Shown in pieces: positions 16,252 through 25,745 of a DNA stretch of 54,366 bases (its first letter is position 1; each line of letters starts with the position of its first letter). The translations under genes were made by a program, and so were the position numbers. Below the pieces are notes generated by a model. The model was not told where the DNA came from and did no database searches. It saw only the letters and a list, made by a program, of their open reading frames with translations. Source of the stretch: Actinomycetes bacterium (GTDB lineage Bacteria > Actinomycetota > Acidimicrobiia > Acidimicrobiales > SZUA-35); assembly GCA_024227975.1 (NCBI GenBank), contig JAAETV010000319.1, positions 1 to 54,366 on the forward strand. Reading direction: 5' to 3'.

Positions 16252-17733
16252 ATGCCTGGCGCCGTCGAGGTCGTCCCCGTCAGGGACGCAGAGCTGAATC
16301 CGGGTGAGCCTGCAAGCCGAGCGAGCTCGATCGAGTTGGCAACCTCGGTGGGGTTGGTCCTGGTCTTCATCGGCTTCGTTGTCGGTTCGCGCACCATCAC
16401 CGACAACAGCTTTCTCACCCACCTGGCAACCGGTCAGCTGATCTTGGACACCGGTTCGATCCCAACTGCCGACCCCTATTCGCTAGCCGCTCATGGGGAT
16501 CCGTGGACGGTCCAGAGCTGGCTCGTCAGCGTGATCTACGCTGGACTCGATTCGACCCTCGGAGGCTGGTCCATCCGGCTGATGAACGGGATGCTCGGGG
16601 CCGCCATCACCGTTGGCTTGTGGAGGCTGACGGCATCGGTCCGCCAGCTCTTGACCCGAACCATGGTCGTTGCGCTGGCCCTCTTGATCGGGACCTTCCT
16701 CTGGCCACCCCGGCCCCTTCTGTTCGGCCTGTTGGCCATGGTTCTGGTCCTGGAGGTGGCGCAAGATTTGCGAGCCCGATGGTGGCTCATTCCCATCTTC
16801 TGGTTCTGGGTCAATGCCCACGGCTCATTCGTGCTCGGGCTCGGTGTGTTGGGGGCGATCATGGTCGGAGCCGCTATCGACAACAGGCGCCTGCCCCAGG
16901 ATGAGGTCAAGACCTTGGCCGTTGCCGTGGTCGGCTGTCTCTTGGCCGCGGTCAATCCGGTCGGGCCTCGGCTGCTCTGGTTCCCCTTCCATCTCATGGG
17001 CCGCAGCGAGGCCCTGGAACGGGTCTCGGAATGGGGTTCGCCCGGTTTTCGCTCTCCGGTCGAGCAGCTCTTCCTGATACCGCTCGTCATGATCGTGATC
17101 GCCGCCTCTCGCCAGGCTCGGTGGCGGGCCCTGCTCCCCGCCCTTGTCTTCTTCGTCTCCGGCCTGTTGGCCGTCAGGAATCTTGGTCTCGCCTCGATTG
17201 CCGTCGTGGCACTGGTGGCACCATCCTTGGCTGACCTCGGGGGGAGCATCGACGGCTCGGAACGGGGACGGTTGGCCAGTGTCGTGGCCATGGTGGCTGC
17301 GATCGGCCTGGCTATCGCCTCGTTCGCGGTGATGACCGGGGCCCCGGTTGAGCTCGAGGACTATCCAATCGCTGAGATCGACTGGCTGGAGGCCCACGAG
17401 TTGGTGGCCCAGGACGATGTTCGACTGGTCCAGCGGGACTATGTCGGGAACTACCTGACCCTTCGCTACGGTTCCGAAGCCAGGGTGTTCATGGACGATC
17501 GGTTCGATTTCCACCCCCTGGATGTCATCGAGGACCACAATGCCCTCCTACTCGGCGGCGATGTCGACGAGGTCCTCGATCGTCGAGCCTTCGACGTGGC
17601 CCTGTGGGCAAGCGACAGCCACTTCCACCGCTGGATTTTGGCCCAAGATGACTGGACCATCGTCATGAGCGACGAATCCTGGTTCGTTGCCTGCCGGACG
17701 ACGAGCGCCCTATACCAGCGCTGCTTCGACTGA
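16252..17733 (+). CDS. GT-C-like polytopic membrane protein at the end of the Tad operon
   Basis: A 493-residue integral membrane protein with roughly ten membrane segments up to residue 365, then a soluble C-terminal domain of about 125 residues. The first loop holds DNSFLTHLATGQLILDTGSI, followed by ADPYSLAAHGDPWTVQSWLV. This pattern (acidic residue, HLATG, then QSWL) recurs in a broad set of uncharacterised membrane proteins related to GT-C glycosyltransferases that use lipid-linked sugars. A transferase role is inference. It starts 21 bases after tadC with GGGGAG before ATG 16252 and is probably cotranscribed with the pilus genes, so pilin or surface glycosylation is one possibility. No terminator separates it from tadC. 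Confidence 0.65.
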   Translation: MPGAVEVVPVRDAELNPGEPASRASSIELATSVGLVLVFIGFVVGSRTITDNSFLTHLATGQLILDTGSIPTADPYSLAAHGDPWTVQSWLVSVIYAGLDSTLGGWSIRLMNGMLGAAITVGLWRLTASVRQLLTRTMVVALALLIGTFLWPPRPLLFGLLAMVLVLEVAQDLRARWWLIPIFWFWVNAHGSFVLGLGVLGAIMVGAAIDNRRLPQDEVKTLAVAVVGCLLAAVNPVGPRLLWFPFHLMGRSEALERVSEWGSPGFRSPVEQLFLIPLVMIVIAASRQARWRALLPALVFFVSGLLAVRNLGLASIAVVALVAPSLADLGGSIDGSERGRLASVVAMVAAIGLAIASFAVMTGAPVELEDYPIAEIDWLEAHELVAQDDVRLVQRDYVGNYLTLRYGSEARVFMDDRFDFHPLDVIEDHNALLLGGDVDEVLDRRAFDVALWASDSHFHRWILAQDDWTIVMSDESWFVACRTTSALYQRCFD

Positions 17734-18095
17734 ACCTGCCCCCAAGGTCGCAACCTGGGTGACAACGACCACAGGGGCTGATGCTCGGGCAATGCAACCC
17801 ACGGGCAACCTACCATCGAGGGACCATCGGCCTCAGGTGGGGTGGTGGCTCCCTGGTCCAAGCTGGAACTTGTGTGGATGGGAGCTAGACGAGATCAGTC
17901 GCGGATGCATCGCCGGTGGCGTCAGCTGGAGGCGGTGTTGCTACGGATCCGGGGGCAGCCACCTGGGTCGGCTAGACACCGGGCCCGAGATGATGACGCC
18001 TACATGACGGGGCTGGCCAGCGGGGTTGGGCTAGGTCCGGCACAGGATCGAGCCCCGCCGCGACTGACAACCAGGATCACCGGCTCGGTTGGTCC
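17734..18095. other. Intergenic region between the Tad operon and the convergent pilin gene
   Basis: About 360 bases without a convincing gene. The longest open frame (from GTG 17842) encodes an arginine-rich 92-residue product that ends inside the terminator hairpin and has no properly spaced ribosome site. No tRNA-like or riboswitch-like fold is recognised. Confidence 0.5.
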
Positions 18096-18135
18096 AAAAC
18101 GGCCGGAGGGAAGCAGCTGAGCTGCTTCCCTCCGG
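18096..18135 (-). terminator. Intrinsic terminator of the Flp pilin gene
   Basis: A perfect 15-bp stem, CCGGAGGGAAGCAGC (18103-18117) with GCTGCTTCCCTCCGG (18121-18135), loop TGA. Read on the minus strand it is followed after a few bases by TTTT (plus-strand AAAA at 18096-18099), so it suits the pilin gene; the plus side has no T run. It lies 45 bases past the pilin stop. Confidence 0.85.
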
Positions 18136-18179
18136 AAGACCATTATTGTCGGCTGGGCCGACGCCAGATGGTCGGCGTG

Positions 18180-18362
18180 TTACTGGATTGTGGTCGCAAT
18201 CGAGCTGAACTTCTCTTCGGCGGCTGAGCCGAGGAGGGTGACAGCTGCGATACAGACGACAGCGATCAGGGCGACAAGCAGGGCGTACTCGACGAGGCTG
18301 GCGCCTCGCTCAGTCTTGGCCTGTGCCCGAGCCCAAGCAGCGAGGAACTGGTAGTGCAGCAT
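18180..18362 (-). CDS. flp: Flp/Fap-type major pilin precursor
   Basis: A 60-residue type IVc prepilin. A short basic leader (MLHYQFLAAWARAQAKTERG) ends at G20, the predicted prepilin-peptidase site. The mature protein starts ASLVEYALLVALIAVV, with the conserved Glu at +5 and Tyr at +6 and one long hydrophobic helix, ending at SSIATTIQ. It would be polymerised by TadA/B/C into a thin pilus. ATG 18362 is chosen over the longer upstream frame because GGAG lies about 6 bases before it and the length is typical. The gene faces the Tad operon and sits 133 bases downstream of the response regulator on the same strand. No TadV peptidase is in view. Confidence 0.93.
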   Translation of the reverse strand: MLHYQFLAAWARAQAKTERGASLVEYALLVALIAVVCIAAVTLLGSAAEEKFSSIATTIQ

Positions 18363-18495
18363 GACTTCTCCGTGTGGTTTGTGGATCTTTCCCAGGTGGG
18401 TGGTACTACTGGATCGGTGAGGGCACCGGAATCCTGAATGGGTCCAGCGCCTCATCCTGAGTGGTCCCCTGGTCCAGAGAAGCCAGTCGGCGAGA

Positions 18496-19269
18496 TCAGT
18501 TCAGTGTCACGATCCCCATCCGCACCGCCTGCAGAACGGCCTGGGTCCTGTCCCGAGCGTCGAGCTTCTGGTAGATCGAGGCCAGATGGTTCTTGACCGT
18601 CTTCTGGCTGATGAACAACTGCTCAGCTACCTCGGGAGTTGAGTGGCCGTCAGCGATGAGCTGGAGCACCTCTTCCTCCCTGGCCGTGATGACACGCTCG
18701 GGTTGCTGGTTCCCGTCTTGGCGGCGAACCTCAGCCAGCATCGAGGCGGCCAGACCGGGGGAGAGGGCGGTCTCACCGATGGAGACAGCATCGATGGCCA
18801 TGGCGATCTCATCGGTGCTGCAGTCCTTGACCAGATAGCCGTTGGCTCCGGCGCGGATGGCTTCGGTGAGGACGTCTTGATCGGCGTGCATTGTCAGCAC
18901 CACGATGCGGACCTCGGGGGAAGCGGCCTTGATCTGGCGAGTCGCTTCGACACCGTCGAGTTCGGGCATGGTGATGTCCATCAGTACGACGTCGGGGCGG
19001 ACGGCGGCGGCCAAGTCGACGGCCTCGATCCCATTGCGGGCTTCGGCGATGACATTGAAGCCGAGCTCGTCGAGCGAGCGTCGAAGGCCTTCGCGTAGCA
19101 TCCGGTGGTCGTCAGCCAGGAGGAGCTTGATGTCGGTTCGCGGTCGGGCGATACTGGGCTGGGAGGTATGCAGAGCCGGAGGCAGAGTACCCTCCGACCT
19201 GCGATTGGTTCGGTGCATTCGGGCCGGGCTCATGTCCGTCCGTGCAGTCACTTTTTGGCTAGGAAACAC
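18496..19269 (-). CDS. NarL/LuxR-type response regulator
   Basis: A 257-residue DNA-binding regulator. The receiver domain (about 46-165) has D53-D54 in LLLADDHRML, phospho-acceptor D98 in VVLMDITMPELDGVEA and a lysine in GYLVKDCSTDE. The C-terminal LuxR helix-turn-helix (about 190-255) includes TAREEEVLQLIADGHSTPEV and SQKTVKNHLASIYQKL. GTG 19269 overlaps the kinase stop by 22 bases and has GAAGGG upstream; ATGs at 19233 and 19218 are alternatives that shorten an unusual N-terminal tail of about 45 residues. It is paired with the GAF kinase directly upstream and lies just before the Flp pilin, a likely but unproven target. Confidence 0.93.
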   Translation of the reverse strand: MFPSQKVTARTDMSPARMHRTNRRSEGTLPPALHTSQPSIARPRTDIKLLLADDHRMLREGLRRSLDELGFNVIAEARNGIEAVDLAAAVRPDVVLMDITMPELDGVEATRQIKAASPEVRIVVLTMHADQDVLTEAIRAGANGYLVKDCSTDEIAMAIDAVSIGETALSPGLAASMLAEVRRQDGNQQPERVITAREEEVLQLIADGHSTPEVAEQLFISQKTVKNHLASIYQKLDARDRTQAVLQAVRMGIVTLN

Positions 19270-21074
19270 TGTATTCTGGTCCCTTCTCCTGGGTTCGAAA
19301 TCATCTCGAATGTTGCCCCGATGCTGTCGGCACGCTCCCGCATGCCGATGATCCCGTACGAGTCCGGTCGGCCTATGTGGCCGGCACTGTCTTGTTTGGG
19401 AAGTCCCCGACCGTCGTCCGTAACCTCGAGCACGGCACCCCGGCCGTCACAGCGCCATATCAGGGTGGCTGCTGTGGCCTTGGCGTGACGCTCGATGTTG
19501 ACCAGTGCCTCTTGGGCGATACGCCAGATCTCACGTTCCTGGAGGATCGGTAGGCGGGCCCTGGTGTCACAGTCGAGGTCGATGGTGAGGCCGCTGCGCT
19601 CGGCCAGCCTGGTGGCGAACTGCTCGGCGGTTGCGGCGAAGTCCTTGTTGTCTGTGACATCGGTCCGCAGGTCAGAGAGAGTGTCGCGTACTTCGACGAC
19701 GACAGATCGCAGGTCCTCCCGCAGGGCCTTGAGGTGGGCGCCCATTGGCTCGCCGGCGGCTTCACAGCGGACCAGACGGTCGATCTCGAAGCCGAAGTAG
19801 GCCAGAGCCTGGCCCACTCGATCGTGGAGATCACGGGCAATCCGAGTTCGCTCCTCGTCGGCTCCAACGGTGCGGATCCGATCGAACCATCGGGCATTGT
19901 CGATGGCGAGTGCCACTGGCTCGACGAAGCCCTTCATGAGCTGTTGGTCTCTCTGCTTGTAGCCCTCCTTCGAGGCGGTCTCGACGGCCAGAAGGCCGAC
20001 CAGGCGACCCCGGGCAAGCAGGGGAATGTACATACCGGCCGTCGACCGGGGGCTGAGGGGTCGATCACCCGGCGCCAGGCCGTTCGTCGTCTCCAGACGA
20101 TGCAGGGACATGGCCTGTACCGCGGGAAGGGGGAGCTGGTCGCGGGAGACCACATTGCCCAGATTTGCCCCGAGACGGCGAGCAACCGTGAGCCGATTGC
20201 TCCCTGCTTCGCTGAGGAGGATGGCGAAGGTGTCAAAGTCGACCAGACCGTCGAGCCGCGACATGGTCGACTCGAGTACCTCGGCCTGATCGAGCGAAGC
20301 TGGCAGGGTCTGGGCGACGCGGTGGAGGTCGGTGAGTAGGGCGTTGGCGTCGGCCAGACGTGAGACTCGGTCGAGGGCCAGGTCATGGCGTCTCGATGCC
20401 TCACCTGAGATGCGGCGGGTGTAGCCGGCAACGATTCCGCCGAGTACGAGGAGGGTGGTCCACTGAGCGCTTCGGGCCAGCTCGTCTGCTCCCCAACCAT
20501 CTCCCAGACCGGGGACGGTCACGGCCAGGGCGGACGCCGACCCCACCCGCAGGGCGAAGCCGAAGCCGCGGGCGAATCCGGCGATGATGACGGCGTTGAA
20601 CAGCACCAACACCACCGGTGAACCCCAGTAGCCAGTTGCTATCACCGCCATCACATGGAGCCCGATCTCGGCCAAGAGGATGATCATGTGGCGTAGGGAG
20701 CCGTTGTCGTGCAGGGGACGGAACGTTCTGACGACGGTGTTTGTCAGCACGATGGCGACCCAAGTCGCCACCCAGAGGTCTGACTCGAGGAGGTCGGGGC
20801 CGGCCAGAATGACCGAGACCCCGGTTGTTGCCCATCGCACGGCGAGGATGGCCGGCCCGAACTGGGGCAACCGGTCAGCCATGGGCCCAGCGTCGAGAGG
20901 GTGACTGCTCGACGCGGCGGCGGCCACGGTCGGAGGACCGGCTGCTAGCTGGGTCTTGTGGCCTGAACGGGTCTGAGACTCATTGGTCTCGTCGCCGGTG
21001 AGGAGGTCGGTCATGAACAAGCTCGGGTGAGATGGACGTAGGGCAGGAGGTACCGACAATGGGCGGATCGTCAT
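19248..21074 (-). CDS. Membrane-bound GAF-domain sensor histidine kinase (HisKA_3 family)
   Basis: A 608-residue NarX/LiaS-type kinase. A variable hydrophilic N terminus leads to about five membrane helices (about 70-215), a GAF domain (about 245-400, including LDGLVDFDTFAILLSEAG), then the HisKA_3 dimerisation helix with phospho-acceptor H417 in RIARDLHDRVGQAL. The C-terminal HATPase has EALVNIERHAKAT (N box), LEVTDDGRGLP (G1) and GIIGMRERADSIGA (G2). All catalytic boxes are present. The signal is unknown; the membrane and GAF parts suggest a lipid-soluble or small ligand. ATG 21074 has AGAGAGG just upstream; ATG 21014 is possible. It forms a two-gene operon with the LuxR regulator. Confidence 0.92.
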   Translation of the reverse strand: MTIRPLSVPPALRPSHPSLFMTDLLTGDETNESQTRSGHKTQLAAGPPTVAAAASSSHPLDAGPMADRLPQFGPAILAVRWATTGVSVILAGPDLLESDLWVATWVAIVLTNTVVRTFRPLHDNGSLRHMIILLAEIGLHVMAVIATGYWGSPVVLVLFNAVIIAGFARGFGFALRVGSASALAVTVPGLGDGWGADELARSAQWTTLLVLGGIVAGYTRRISGEASRRHDLALDRVSRLADANALLTDLHRVAQTLPASLDQAEVLESTMSRLDGLVDFDTFAILLSEAGSNRLTVARRLGANLGNVVSRDQLPLPAVQAMSLHRLETTNGLAPGDRPLSPRSTAGMYIPLLARGRLVGLLAVETASKEGYKQRDQQLMKGFVEPVALAIDNARWFDRIRTVGADEERTRIARDLHDRVGQALAYFGFEIDRLVRCEAAGEPMGAHLKALREDLRSVVVEVRDTLSDLRTDVTDNKDFAATAEQFATRLAERSGLTIDLDCDTRARLPILQEREIWRIAQEALVNIERHAKATAATLIWRCDGRGAVLEVTDDGRGLPKQDSAGHIGRPDSYGIIGMRERADSIGATFEMISNPGEGTRIQCFLAKK

Positions 21075-21150
21075 GGGCCTCTCTGGTGAAATCGGTCCAT
21101 CCGGCCCAAAGATGAGGGTTACCCCTGGTCATGGCGGCTAGCTTCTGGGC

Positions 21151-21777
21151 GTGAAACTCGTCGCCCTTACTGGTGGAATAGGTTCAGGGAAGTCATCGGT
21201 CTCGGAGCGCTTGACCGCTCGGGGAGCGGTGATCATTGATGCCGACGCCGTTGTGAAGGAGCTCCAAGCGCCGGGTCAGCCGGTGTTCGAAGCCATGGTC
21301 GAGCGTTGGGGGCAGAGCATTGTCGGTGACGATGGCAACCTCGACCGGGCCGCCATCGCCTCCCTGGTCTTCGGCGACCAGGCCGAGCTCGATGCCCTCA
21401 ACGGCATCGTCCATCCCGGGGTACGGCGGGAGATGAAGGCTCGGGCCAGGGCGATATCGGATATCGAGGTGGTGGTGTTCGACATCCCTTTGCTGGTCGA
21501 AGGTGATCCCGATTCTTGGGGAGCATCACGGTTCATCGTGGTCGACTGCCCACCCGAGGTCGCGGTTGAGCGCCTGATGGGGCAGCGCGGCTTCGATCGG
21601 GCCGACGCCGAAGCCAGGATGGCCAACCAAGCCAGCCGAGACGATCGTCTGGCCATCGCCCACTTCGTCATCGACAATTCTGGCGATGTCGATCAGCTCG
21701 ATGCTGAGGTGGCCCGATGCTGGGAGTGGCTGGCCAGTGAGGTCCCGCCGAGCGAGCCTGTCACAGGCGACCGGTAG
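21151..21777 (+). CDS. coaE: Dephospho-CoA kinase
   Basis: A 208-residue P-loop kinase that phosphorylates the 3'-hydroxyl of dephospho-CoA, the last step of CoA synthesis, in the cytosol. The N terminus KLVALTGGIGSGKSSVSERL holds the Walker A loop (about 8-16). DADAVVKELQAPGQP is the substrate-binding segment and VVFDIPLLVEG is the conserved catalytic strand-loop. RLMGQRGFDRADAEARMANQ is the lid region. Actinobacteria often carry a C-terminal fused domain; this one is the short single-domain form. GTG 21151 is the first start after the divergent gap from the kinase gene. It is 9 bases upstream of uvrB, a standard actinobacterial pair. Confidence 0.95.
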   Translation: MKLVALTGGIGSGKSSVSERLTARGAVIIDADAVVKELQAPGQPVFEAMVERWGQSIVGDDGNLDRAAIASLVFGDQAELDALNGIVHPGVRREMKARARAISDIEVVVFDIPLLVEGDPDSWGASRFIVVDCPPEVAVERLMGQRGFDRADAEARMANQASRDDRLAIAHFVIDNSGDVDQLDAEVARCWEWLASEVPPSEPVTGDR

Positions 21778-21786
21778 CCTGGAGGA

Positions 21787-23814
21787 GTGCCTCCATTCAA
21801 GGTCGTCTCCGAATTCCGACCGGCTGGTGATCAGCCGAAAGCCATCACTGAGCTGACCCAGAGCATCGAAGCGGGTGAGCACCAGCAGACCCTGCTCGGC
21901 ATAACGGGATCGGGCAAGTCAGCAACTATTGCTTGGACCATTGAGGCCCTGCAACGGCCGACCCTGGTCATCGCCCCCAACAAGTCACTGGCGGCACAGC
22001 TGGCCAACGAGTTCAAGGAGTTCTTCCCCGACAATCGGGTCGAGTACTTCGTCTCCTACTACGACTACTACCAGCCCGAGGCCTACCTCCCGTCGTCGGA
22101 CACCTACATCGAGAAGGACTCCTCGGTGAATGATGAGATCGATCGTCTGCGCCACTCGGCCACCTCAGCCCTACTGACCAGGCGCGACACGATCGTTGTT
22201 GCCTCCGTCTCGTGCATCTACGGCCTCGGTTCGCCCGAGGAGTATCGCCAGAAGTTGCTGGTGGTCAGGGCGGGGGAGGAGTATGACCAGCGGTCGATCC
22301 TGGCCCGTTTGGTCGACATGCAATACGAGCGCAATGACATGAACCTGGTGCGGGGCAAGTTCCGAGTGCGGGGCGACACGATCGAGGTCCACCCCGCCTA
22401 TGAAGAGTTCCTGGTCAGGATCGAGTTGTTCGGCGATGAGGTCGAGGCCATCACCTCCGTTGACCCTCTCACCGGGGAGCGACTCAACGATCTGAGCGAG
22501 TTGGTCGTGTTCCCGGCCACCCACTATGTCGCCTCAGACGAGAAGATGGCCAAGGCCATCGGCAGTATCGAGTCCGAGCTCCAGGAGCGCCTGGCCACCT
22601 TCGAGTCCGAGGGCAAGCTTCTCGAGGCTCAGCGGCTGAGGATGCGGACCCAGTACGACCTGGAGATGATGCAGGAGATGGGCTTCTGCAACGGGATCGA
22701 GAACTACAGCCGCCACATCGATGGTCGTCAGCCGGGCCAGATGCCATACACATTGCTGGACTTCTTCCCCGACGACTACCTGATGATCCTGGACGAGAGC
22801 CATGTCGCCGTCCCCCAGCTCCACGGCCAGTACGAGGGAGACCGCAGCCGCAAGGCAACCCTGATCGATCACGGCTTCCGTCTCCCGTCGGCAGCCGACA
22901 ATCGGCCCCTTCGATTCGAGGAATGGGCTGAGAAGGTCGGCCAGGTGGTGTACCTGTCGGCCACTCCGGGTCCGTATGAGCTCCAGCACTCGTCGACCAT
23001 CGTGGAGCAGATCGTGCGCCCAACAGGCCTGATCGATCCCGAAGTCATCGTCCGTCCCACCAAGGGTCAGATCGACAATCTGTTGGAAGAGATCGGTGGC
23101 GTGGTCGACAATGAGGGTCGGGTCCTCGTTACTACCCTGACCAAGAAGATGGCGGAGGACCTGACGGACTATCTGCTCGAACAAGGGGTCCGGGTCCGCT
23201 ACCTCCACAGCGAGATCGACACCATCCAGCGGATCGAGACCTTGCGAGGGCTACGGCTCGGCGAGTTCGACATCTTGGTCGGCATCAACCTCCTACGTGA
23301 GGGCCTGGACCTGCCCGAGGTTCAGCTGGTGTGCATCCTCGACGCTGACAAGGAGGGTTTCCTTCGGTCAGAGACGTCGCTAGTACAGACGATCGGGCGA
23401 GCGGCACGAAATGTTGACGGCCGCGTGATCATGTATGCCGACGCGGTAACGGCCTCGATGCAGCGAGCCATCTCCGAAACCAACCGGCGACGGGGCCTTC
23501 AGATGGCCCACAACGAGGCCAACGGCATCAACCCTCAAACCATACGCAAGGCAGTCACCGACATCTTGTCGCTGATCCGGCCCAATGAGGAGTCAACCGC
23601 CCCGGTCCCGGGGAGTGATCGGCGCAAGCGCCGCCCGTCGGAGGAGAAGAGGCTCAAGGAGCTGTCAGCACTACCCCAAGAGGAGCTGTCTCGCCTGATC
23701 CACTCGTTGGAAGAGGAGATGATGGAGGCGTCGGCTGATCTCCGTTTCGAGTACGCGGCTCGTCTCCGTGATGAGGTCAAGGATTTGAAGCGAGAGCTTC
23801 GGGAGATGGTGTAG
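21787..23814 (+). CDS. uvrB: Excinuclease ABC subunit B
   Basis: A 675-residue UvrB, the damage-verifying helicase-like subunit of nucleotide excision repair. Walker A is GITGSGKS (38-45). The beta-hairpin that clamps DNA is intact ([16 protein letters not shown], then [17 protein letters not shown]). Helicase motifs include [26 protein letters not shown] and [16 protein letters not shown], ending in QTIGRAARN. The C-terminal UVR motif (about 640-672, [16 protein letters not shown]) binds UvrC. GTG 21787 gives the conserved start [19 protein letters not shown]. Its 3' end overlaps the convergent membrane-protein gene by 38 bases. Confidence 0.98.
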   Translation: MPPFKVVSEFRPAGDQPKAITELTQSIEAGEHQQTLLGITGSGKSATIAWTIEALQRPTLVIAPNKSLAAQLANEFKEFFPDNRVEYFVSYYDYYQPEAYLPSSDTYIEKDSSVNDEIDRLRHSATSALLTRRDTIVVASVSCIYGLGSPEEYRQKLLVVRAGEEYDQRSILARLVDMQYERNDMNLVRGKFRVRGDTIEVHPAYEEFLVRIELFGDEVEAITSVDPLTGERLNDLSELVVFPATHYVASDEKMAKAIGSIESELQERLATFESEGKLLEAQRLRMRTQYDLEMMQEMGFCNGIENYSRHIDGRQPGQMPYTLLDFFPDDYLMILDESHVAVPQLHGQYEGDRSRKATLIDHGFRLPSAADNRPLRFEEWAEKVGQVVYLSATPGPYELQHSSTIVEQIVRPTGLIDPEVIVRPTKGQIDNLLEEIGGVVDNEGRVLVTTLTKKMAEDLTDYLLEQGVRVRYLHSEIDTIQRIETLRGLRLGEFDILVGINLLREGLDLPEVQLVCILDADKEGFLRSETSLVQTIGRAARNVDGRVIMYADAVTASMQRAISETNRRRGLQMAHNEANGINPQTIRKAVTDILSLIRPNEESTAPVPGSDRRKRRPSEEKRLKELSALPQEELSRLIHSLEEEMMEASADLRFEYAARLRDEVKDLKRELREMV

Positions 23815-25678
23815 CCGTCGGCGAGATCGTCCCGTGGACAAGCTGACGGACGCCGGCTTTGATGGTCTCAGCGTCGGTTGTCGTCATCCGGTAGCCCCCC
23901 AGACCGTCGACATCGGTTTCGACCAGGCCGTGGACGGTGACGGTGGCCACCCCTGCCTCCCCCAGCTCGATCAGGAGGTCCTCGATGTCGGTGGGGGAAG
24001 CTCGGTAGAAGGCGGTCGGGAGAGCAGACCAGGCCAGACGAGGGAGGGGAGCGGTATCGGTAATGACAACGTCACTGGCTTGGCTGGTTGCAGACTCAAC
24101 CACACCATGATGTAGATGGTGGAGCTGATAGCTGGCGACAATGCCAACGACGGCCGGGGCCAGCATCAAACCGCTCAGAACCAGCCGGTGACGACGGAAC
24201 AGATCGAGGCCACCCACAGCGGCGGCGGCGGCCAAAGGTGCGAACGCTGACGATAGGTAGCGCCCGCCCCACTGGAGCCCACCACTCGATGCGTATTGGG
24301 TGGCGAGGACGAAGACCAGGAGGACCCCGGACGGTAGCAACAACGCTGCCCCCAATGGTGCCGCCCTCCGGGTTCTGGCCGCGGCGACAGGATCCCCGGG
24401 GGAAGCTGCCGGCCGGTTCGGGCTGTGGGCCTTCGTCGATGACGACACGGTCCAGTGAGGATTCCAAGTGAGGGCGGTCAGGAGTACGGCGGCAAGCGGC
24501 CAGGCACCGATGGTGCCGCTGATGACCTGGCCAGGGGCGACGGCCAACCTCATGCCGTAGAGGGCGATGGCCCCGACCAACAAACCTGAGACGACCAGTG
24601 ACCCTCTTGCCTGATAGCCGGCATCGGCGTTGGTGGTGCTGTCACCTGCTTGGCTGACAGGGAGGCTAGATCGTTGTCGGCGTAGCCTGATGGTGGCGGC
24701 CCCGACCAAGGCGATCACCCCCAGGGTGAGCACCGGCCCGCTACCCCCACCCAGAGAGGTCATCAGTAGCCGCCAGGCAGCAGGGAATCGGCTCGCCGCC
24801 CACTGAGGCGACCCGTTGAGGGCTTCGATGCTCGTCTCCAGGGGAAGGCGGTTGGCCCGGAGGTACTGCCCCCAGGCCCGGTTGGCCAACCAGCTCGCCC
24901 CGGCAACCCCTGTCCCCAAGGTCACCGCTACCAGCGTGGCCCGAGATCGATCGATGACGATCATGGCAATGGCCAGGCCAACGATCCAGAACACCGCCTC
25001 GGTCCGCACGACGGCGGCAATGCTGAGCGACACTACCGCCCCCACCGCCATTAGGACCCGTCCCCAAACCGATCGGTTGACAGCGTCGATGGCAGCCAGG
25101 GCCGCCAGGAGGGAGAGCCCGGCGAGGGCGGTGCTGAGGGTGTGGGCCCACAGGGTGGTGCTGTTGATCAGAACCGGTCCGAGAGCCAGCAACCAGAAGG
25201 CCAACGGTGCCGCCTCGGCGTTCCATCGCCGGGCCAAGAACCAGGCCACAACCGCTGAGCCCAGTGCTCCCAGGGCCGGGAGGATGCGCAAGCCCAAGGT
25301 CAGGCCAGCCGCTGCTTCCTCGACCTCGGTCGGCCCGTGGACGACACGTACCACTGCGGTCAGGGCTGCGGCGTAGGTGGGGTTGGCGGTGTAGGGAGTC
25401 GGACCTGATGGGGTGATAGCAGAATTGAGCCAGCCCTCATTATCTTGGGCGACAGTGGGCAGGGGTCGCTCCAGGGCCCAGTCACCTTGTCGGAGGGCAT
25501 AGACCTGGGCTCCGTAGGCCCCGTCATCGCTACCAAACGAGGACCCAGACGGGAGGCTGGCCAGTATCGCCACCAGCAGCAGGCCGTAGAGACCCACGTG
25601 GAGTCCGAGCTTGCGCACCATGTTCTGTCGGCGTGTTGCTACAGGATTGAAGAGGTATCCGGTCGAGGGGCCTGTCAT
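23777..25678 (-). CDS. GT-C-type polytopic membrane protein, probable glycosyltransferase
   Basis: A protein of about 633 residues with many membrane helices and a soluble C-terminal domain. Right after the first helix comes [20 protein letters not shown], the acidic loop typical of lipid-linked sugar transferases of the ArnT/PMT class. Further loops ([32 protein letters not shown]) fit the same fold. The acceptor is unknown; cell-envelope glycan is the default guess. The frame runs back into uvrA; ATG 25678 leaves a 67-base divergent gap from uvrA, and ATG 25621 is an alternative just before the first helix. It is inserted antisense between uvrB and uvrA and overlaps uvrB's end, so its loss or read-through could affect repair genes. 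Confidence 0.7.
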   Translation of the reverse strand: MTGPSTGYLFNPVATRRQNMVRKLGLHVGLYGLLLVAILASLPSGSSFGSDDGAYGAQVYALRQGDWALERPLPTVAQDNEGWLNSAITPSGPTPYTANPTYAAALTAVVRVVHGPTEVEEAAAGLTLGLRILPALGALGSAVVAWFLARRWNAEAAPLAFWLLALGPVLINSTTLWAHTLSTALAGLSLLAALAAIDAVNRSVWGRVLMAVGAVVSLSIAAVVRTEAVFWIVGLAIAMIVIDRSRATLVAVTLGTGVAGASWLANRAWGQYLRANRLPLETSIEALNGSPQWAASRFPAAWRLLMTSLGGGSGPVLTLGVIALVGAATIRLRRQRSSLPVSQAGDSTTNADAGYQARGSLVVSGLLVGAIALYGMRLAVAPGQVISGTIGAWPLAAVLLTALTWNPHWTVSSSTKAHSPNRPAASPGDPVAAARTRRAAPLGAALLLPSGVLLVFVLATQYASSGGLQWGGRYLSSAFAPLAAAAAVGGLDLFRRHRLVLSGLMLAPAVVGIVASYQLHHLHHGVVESATSQASDVVITDTAPLPRLAWSALPTAFYRASPTDIEDLLIELGEAGVATVTVHGLVETDVDGLGGYRMTTTDAETIKAGVRQLVHGTISPTATPSPEALASNP

Positions 25679-25745
25679 AGTGCGGGAGCAATATTCCCCT
25701 CGATCGAACGCCCGTTCGTCTGACGAGCACGGGTAGGCTAGCTCG

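Noticed and set aside
17842..18120. Arginine-rich 92-codon frame after the Tad operon
   Set aside because: No properly spaced ribosome site, no known motif, and the stop codon is the loop of the pilin terminator hairpin.
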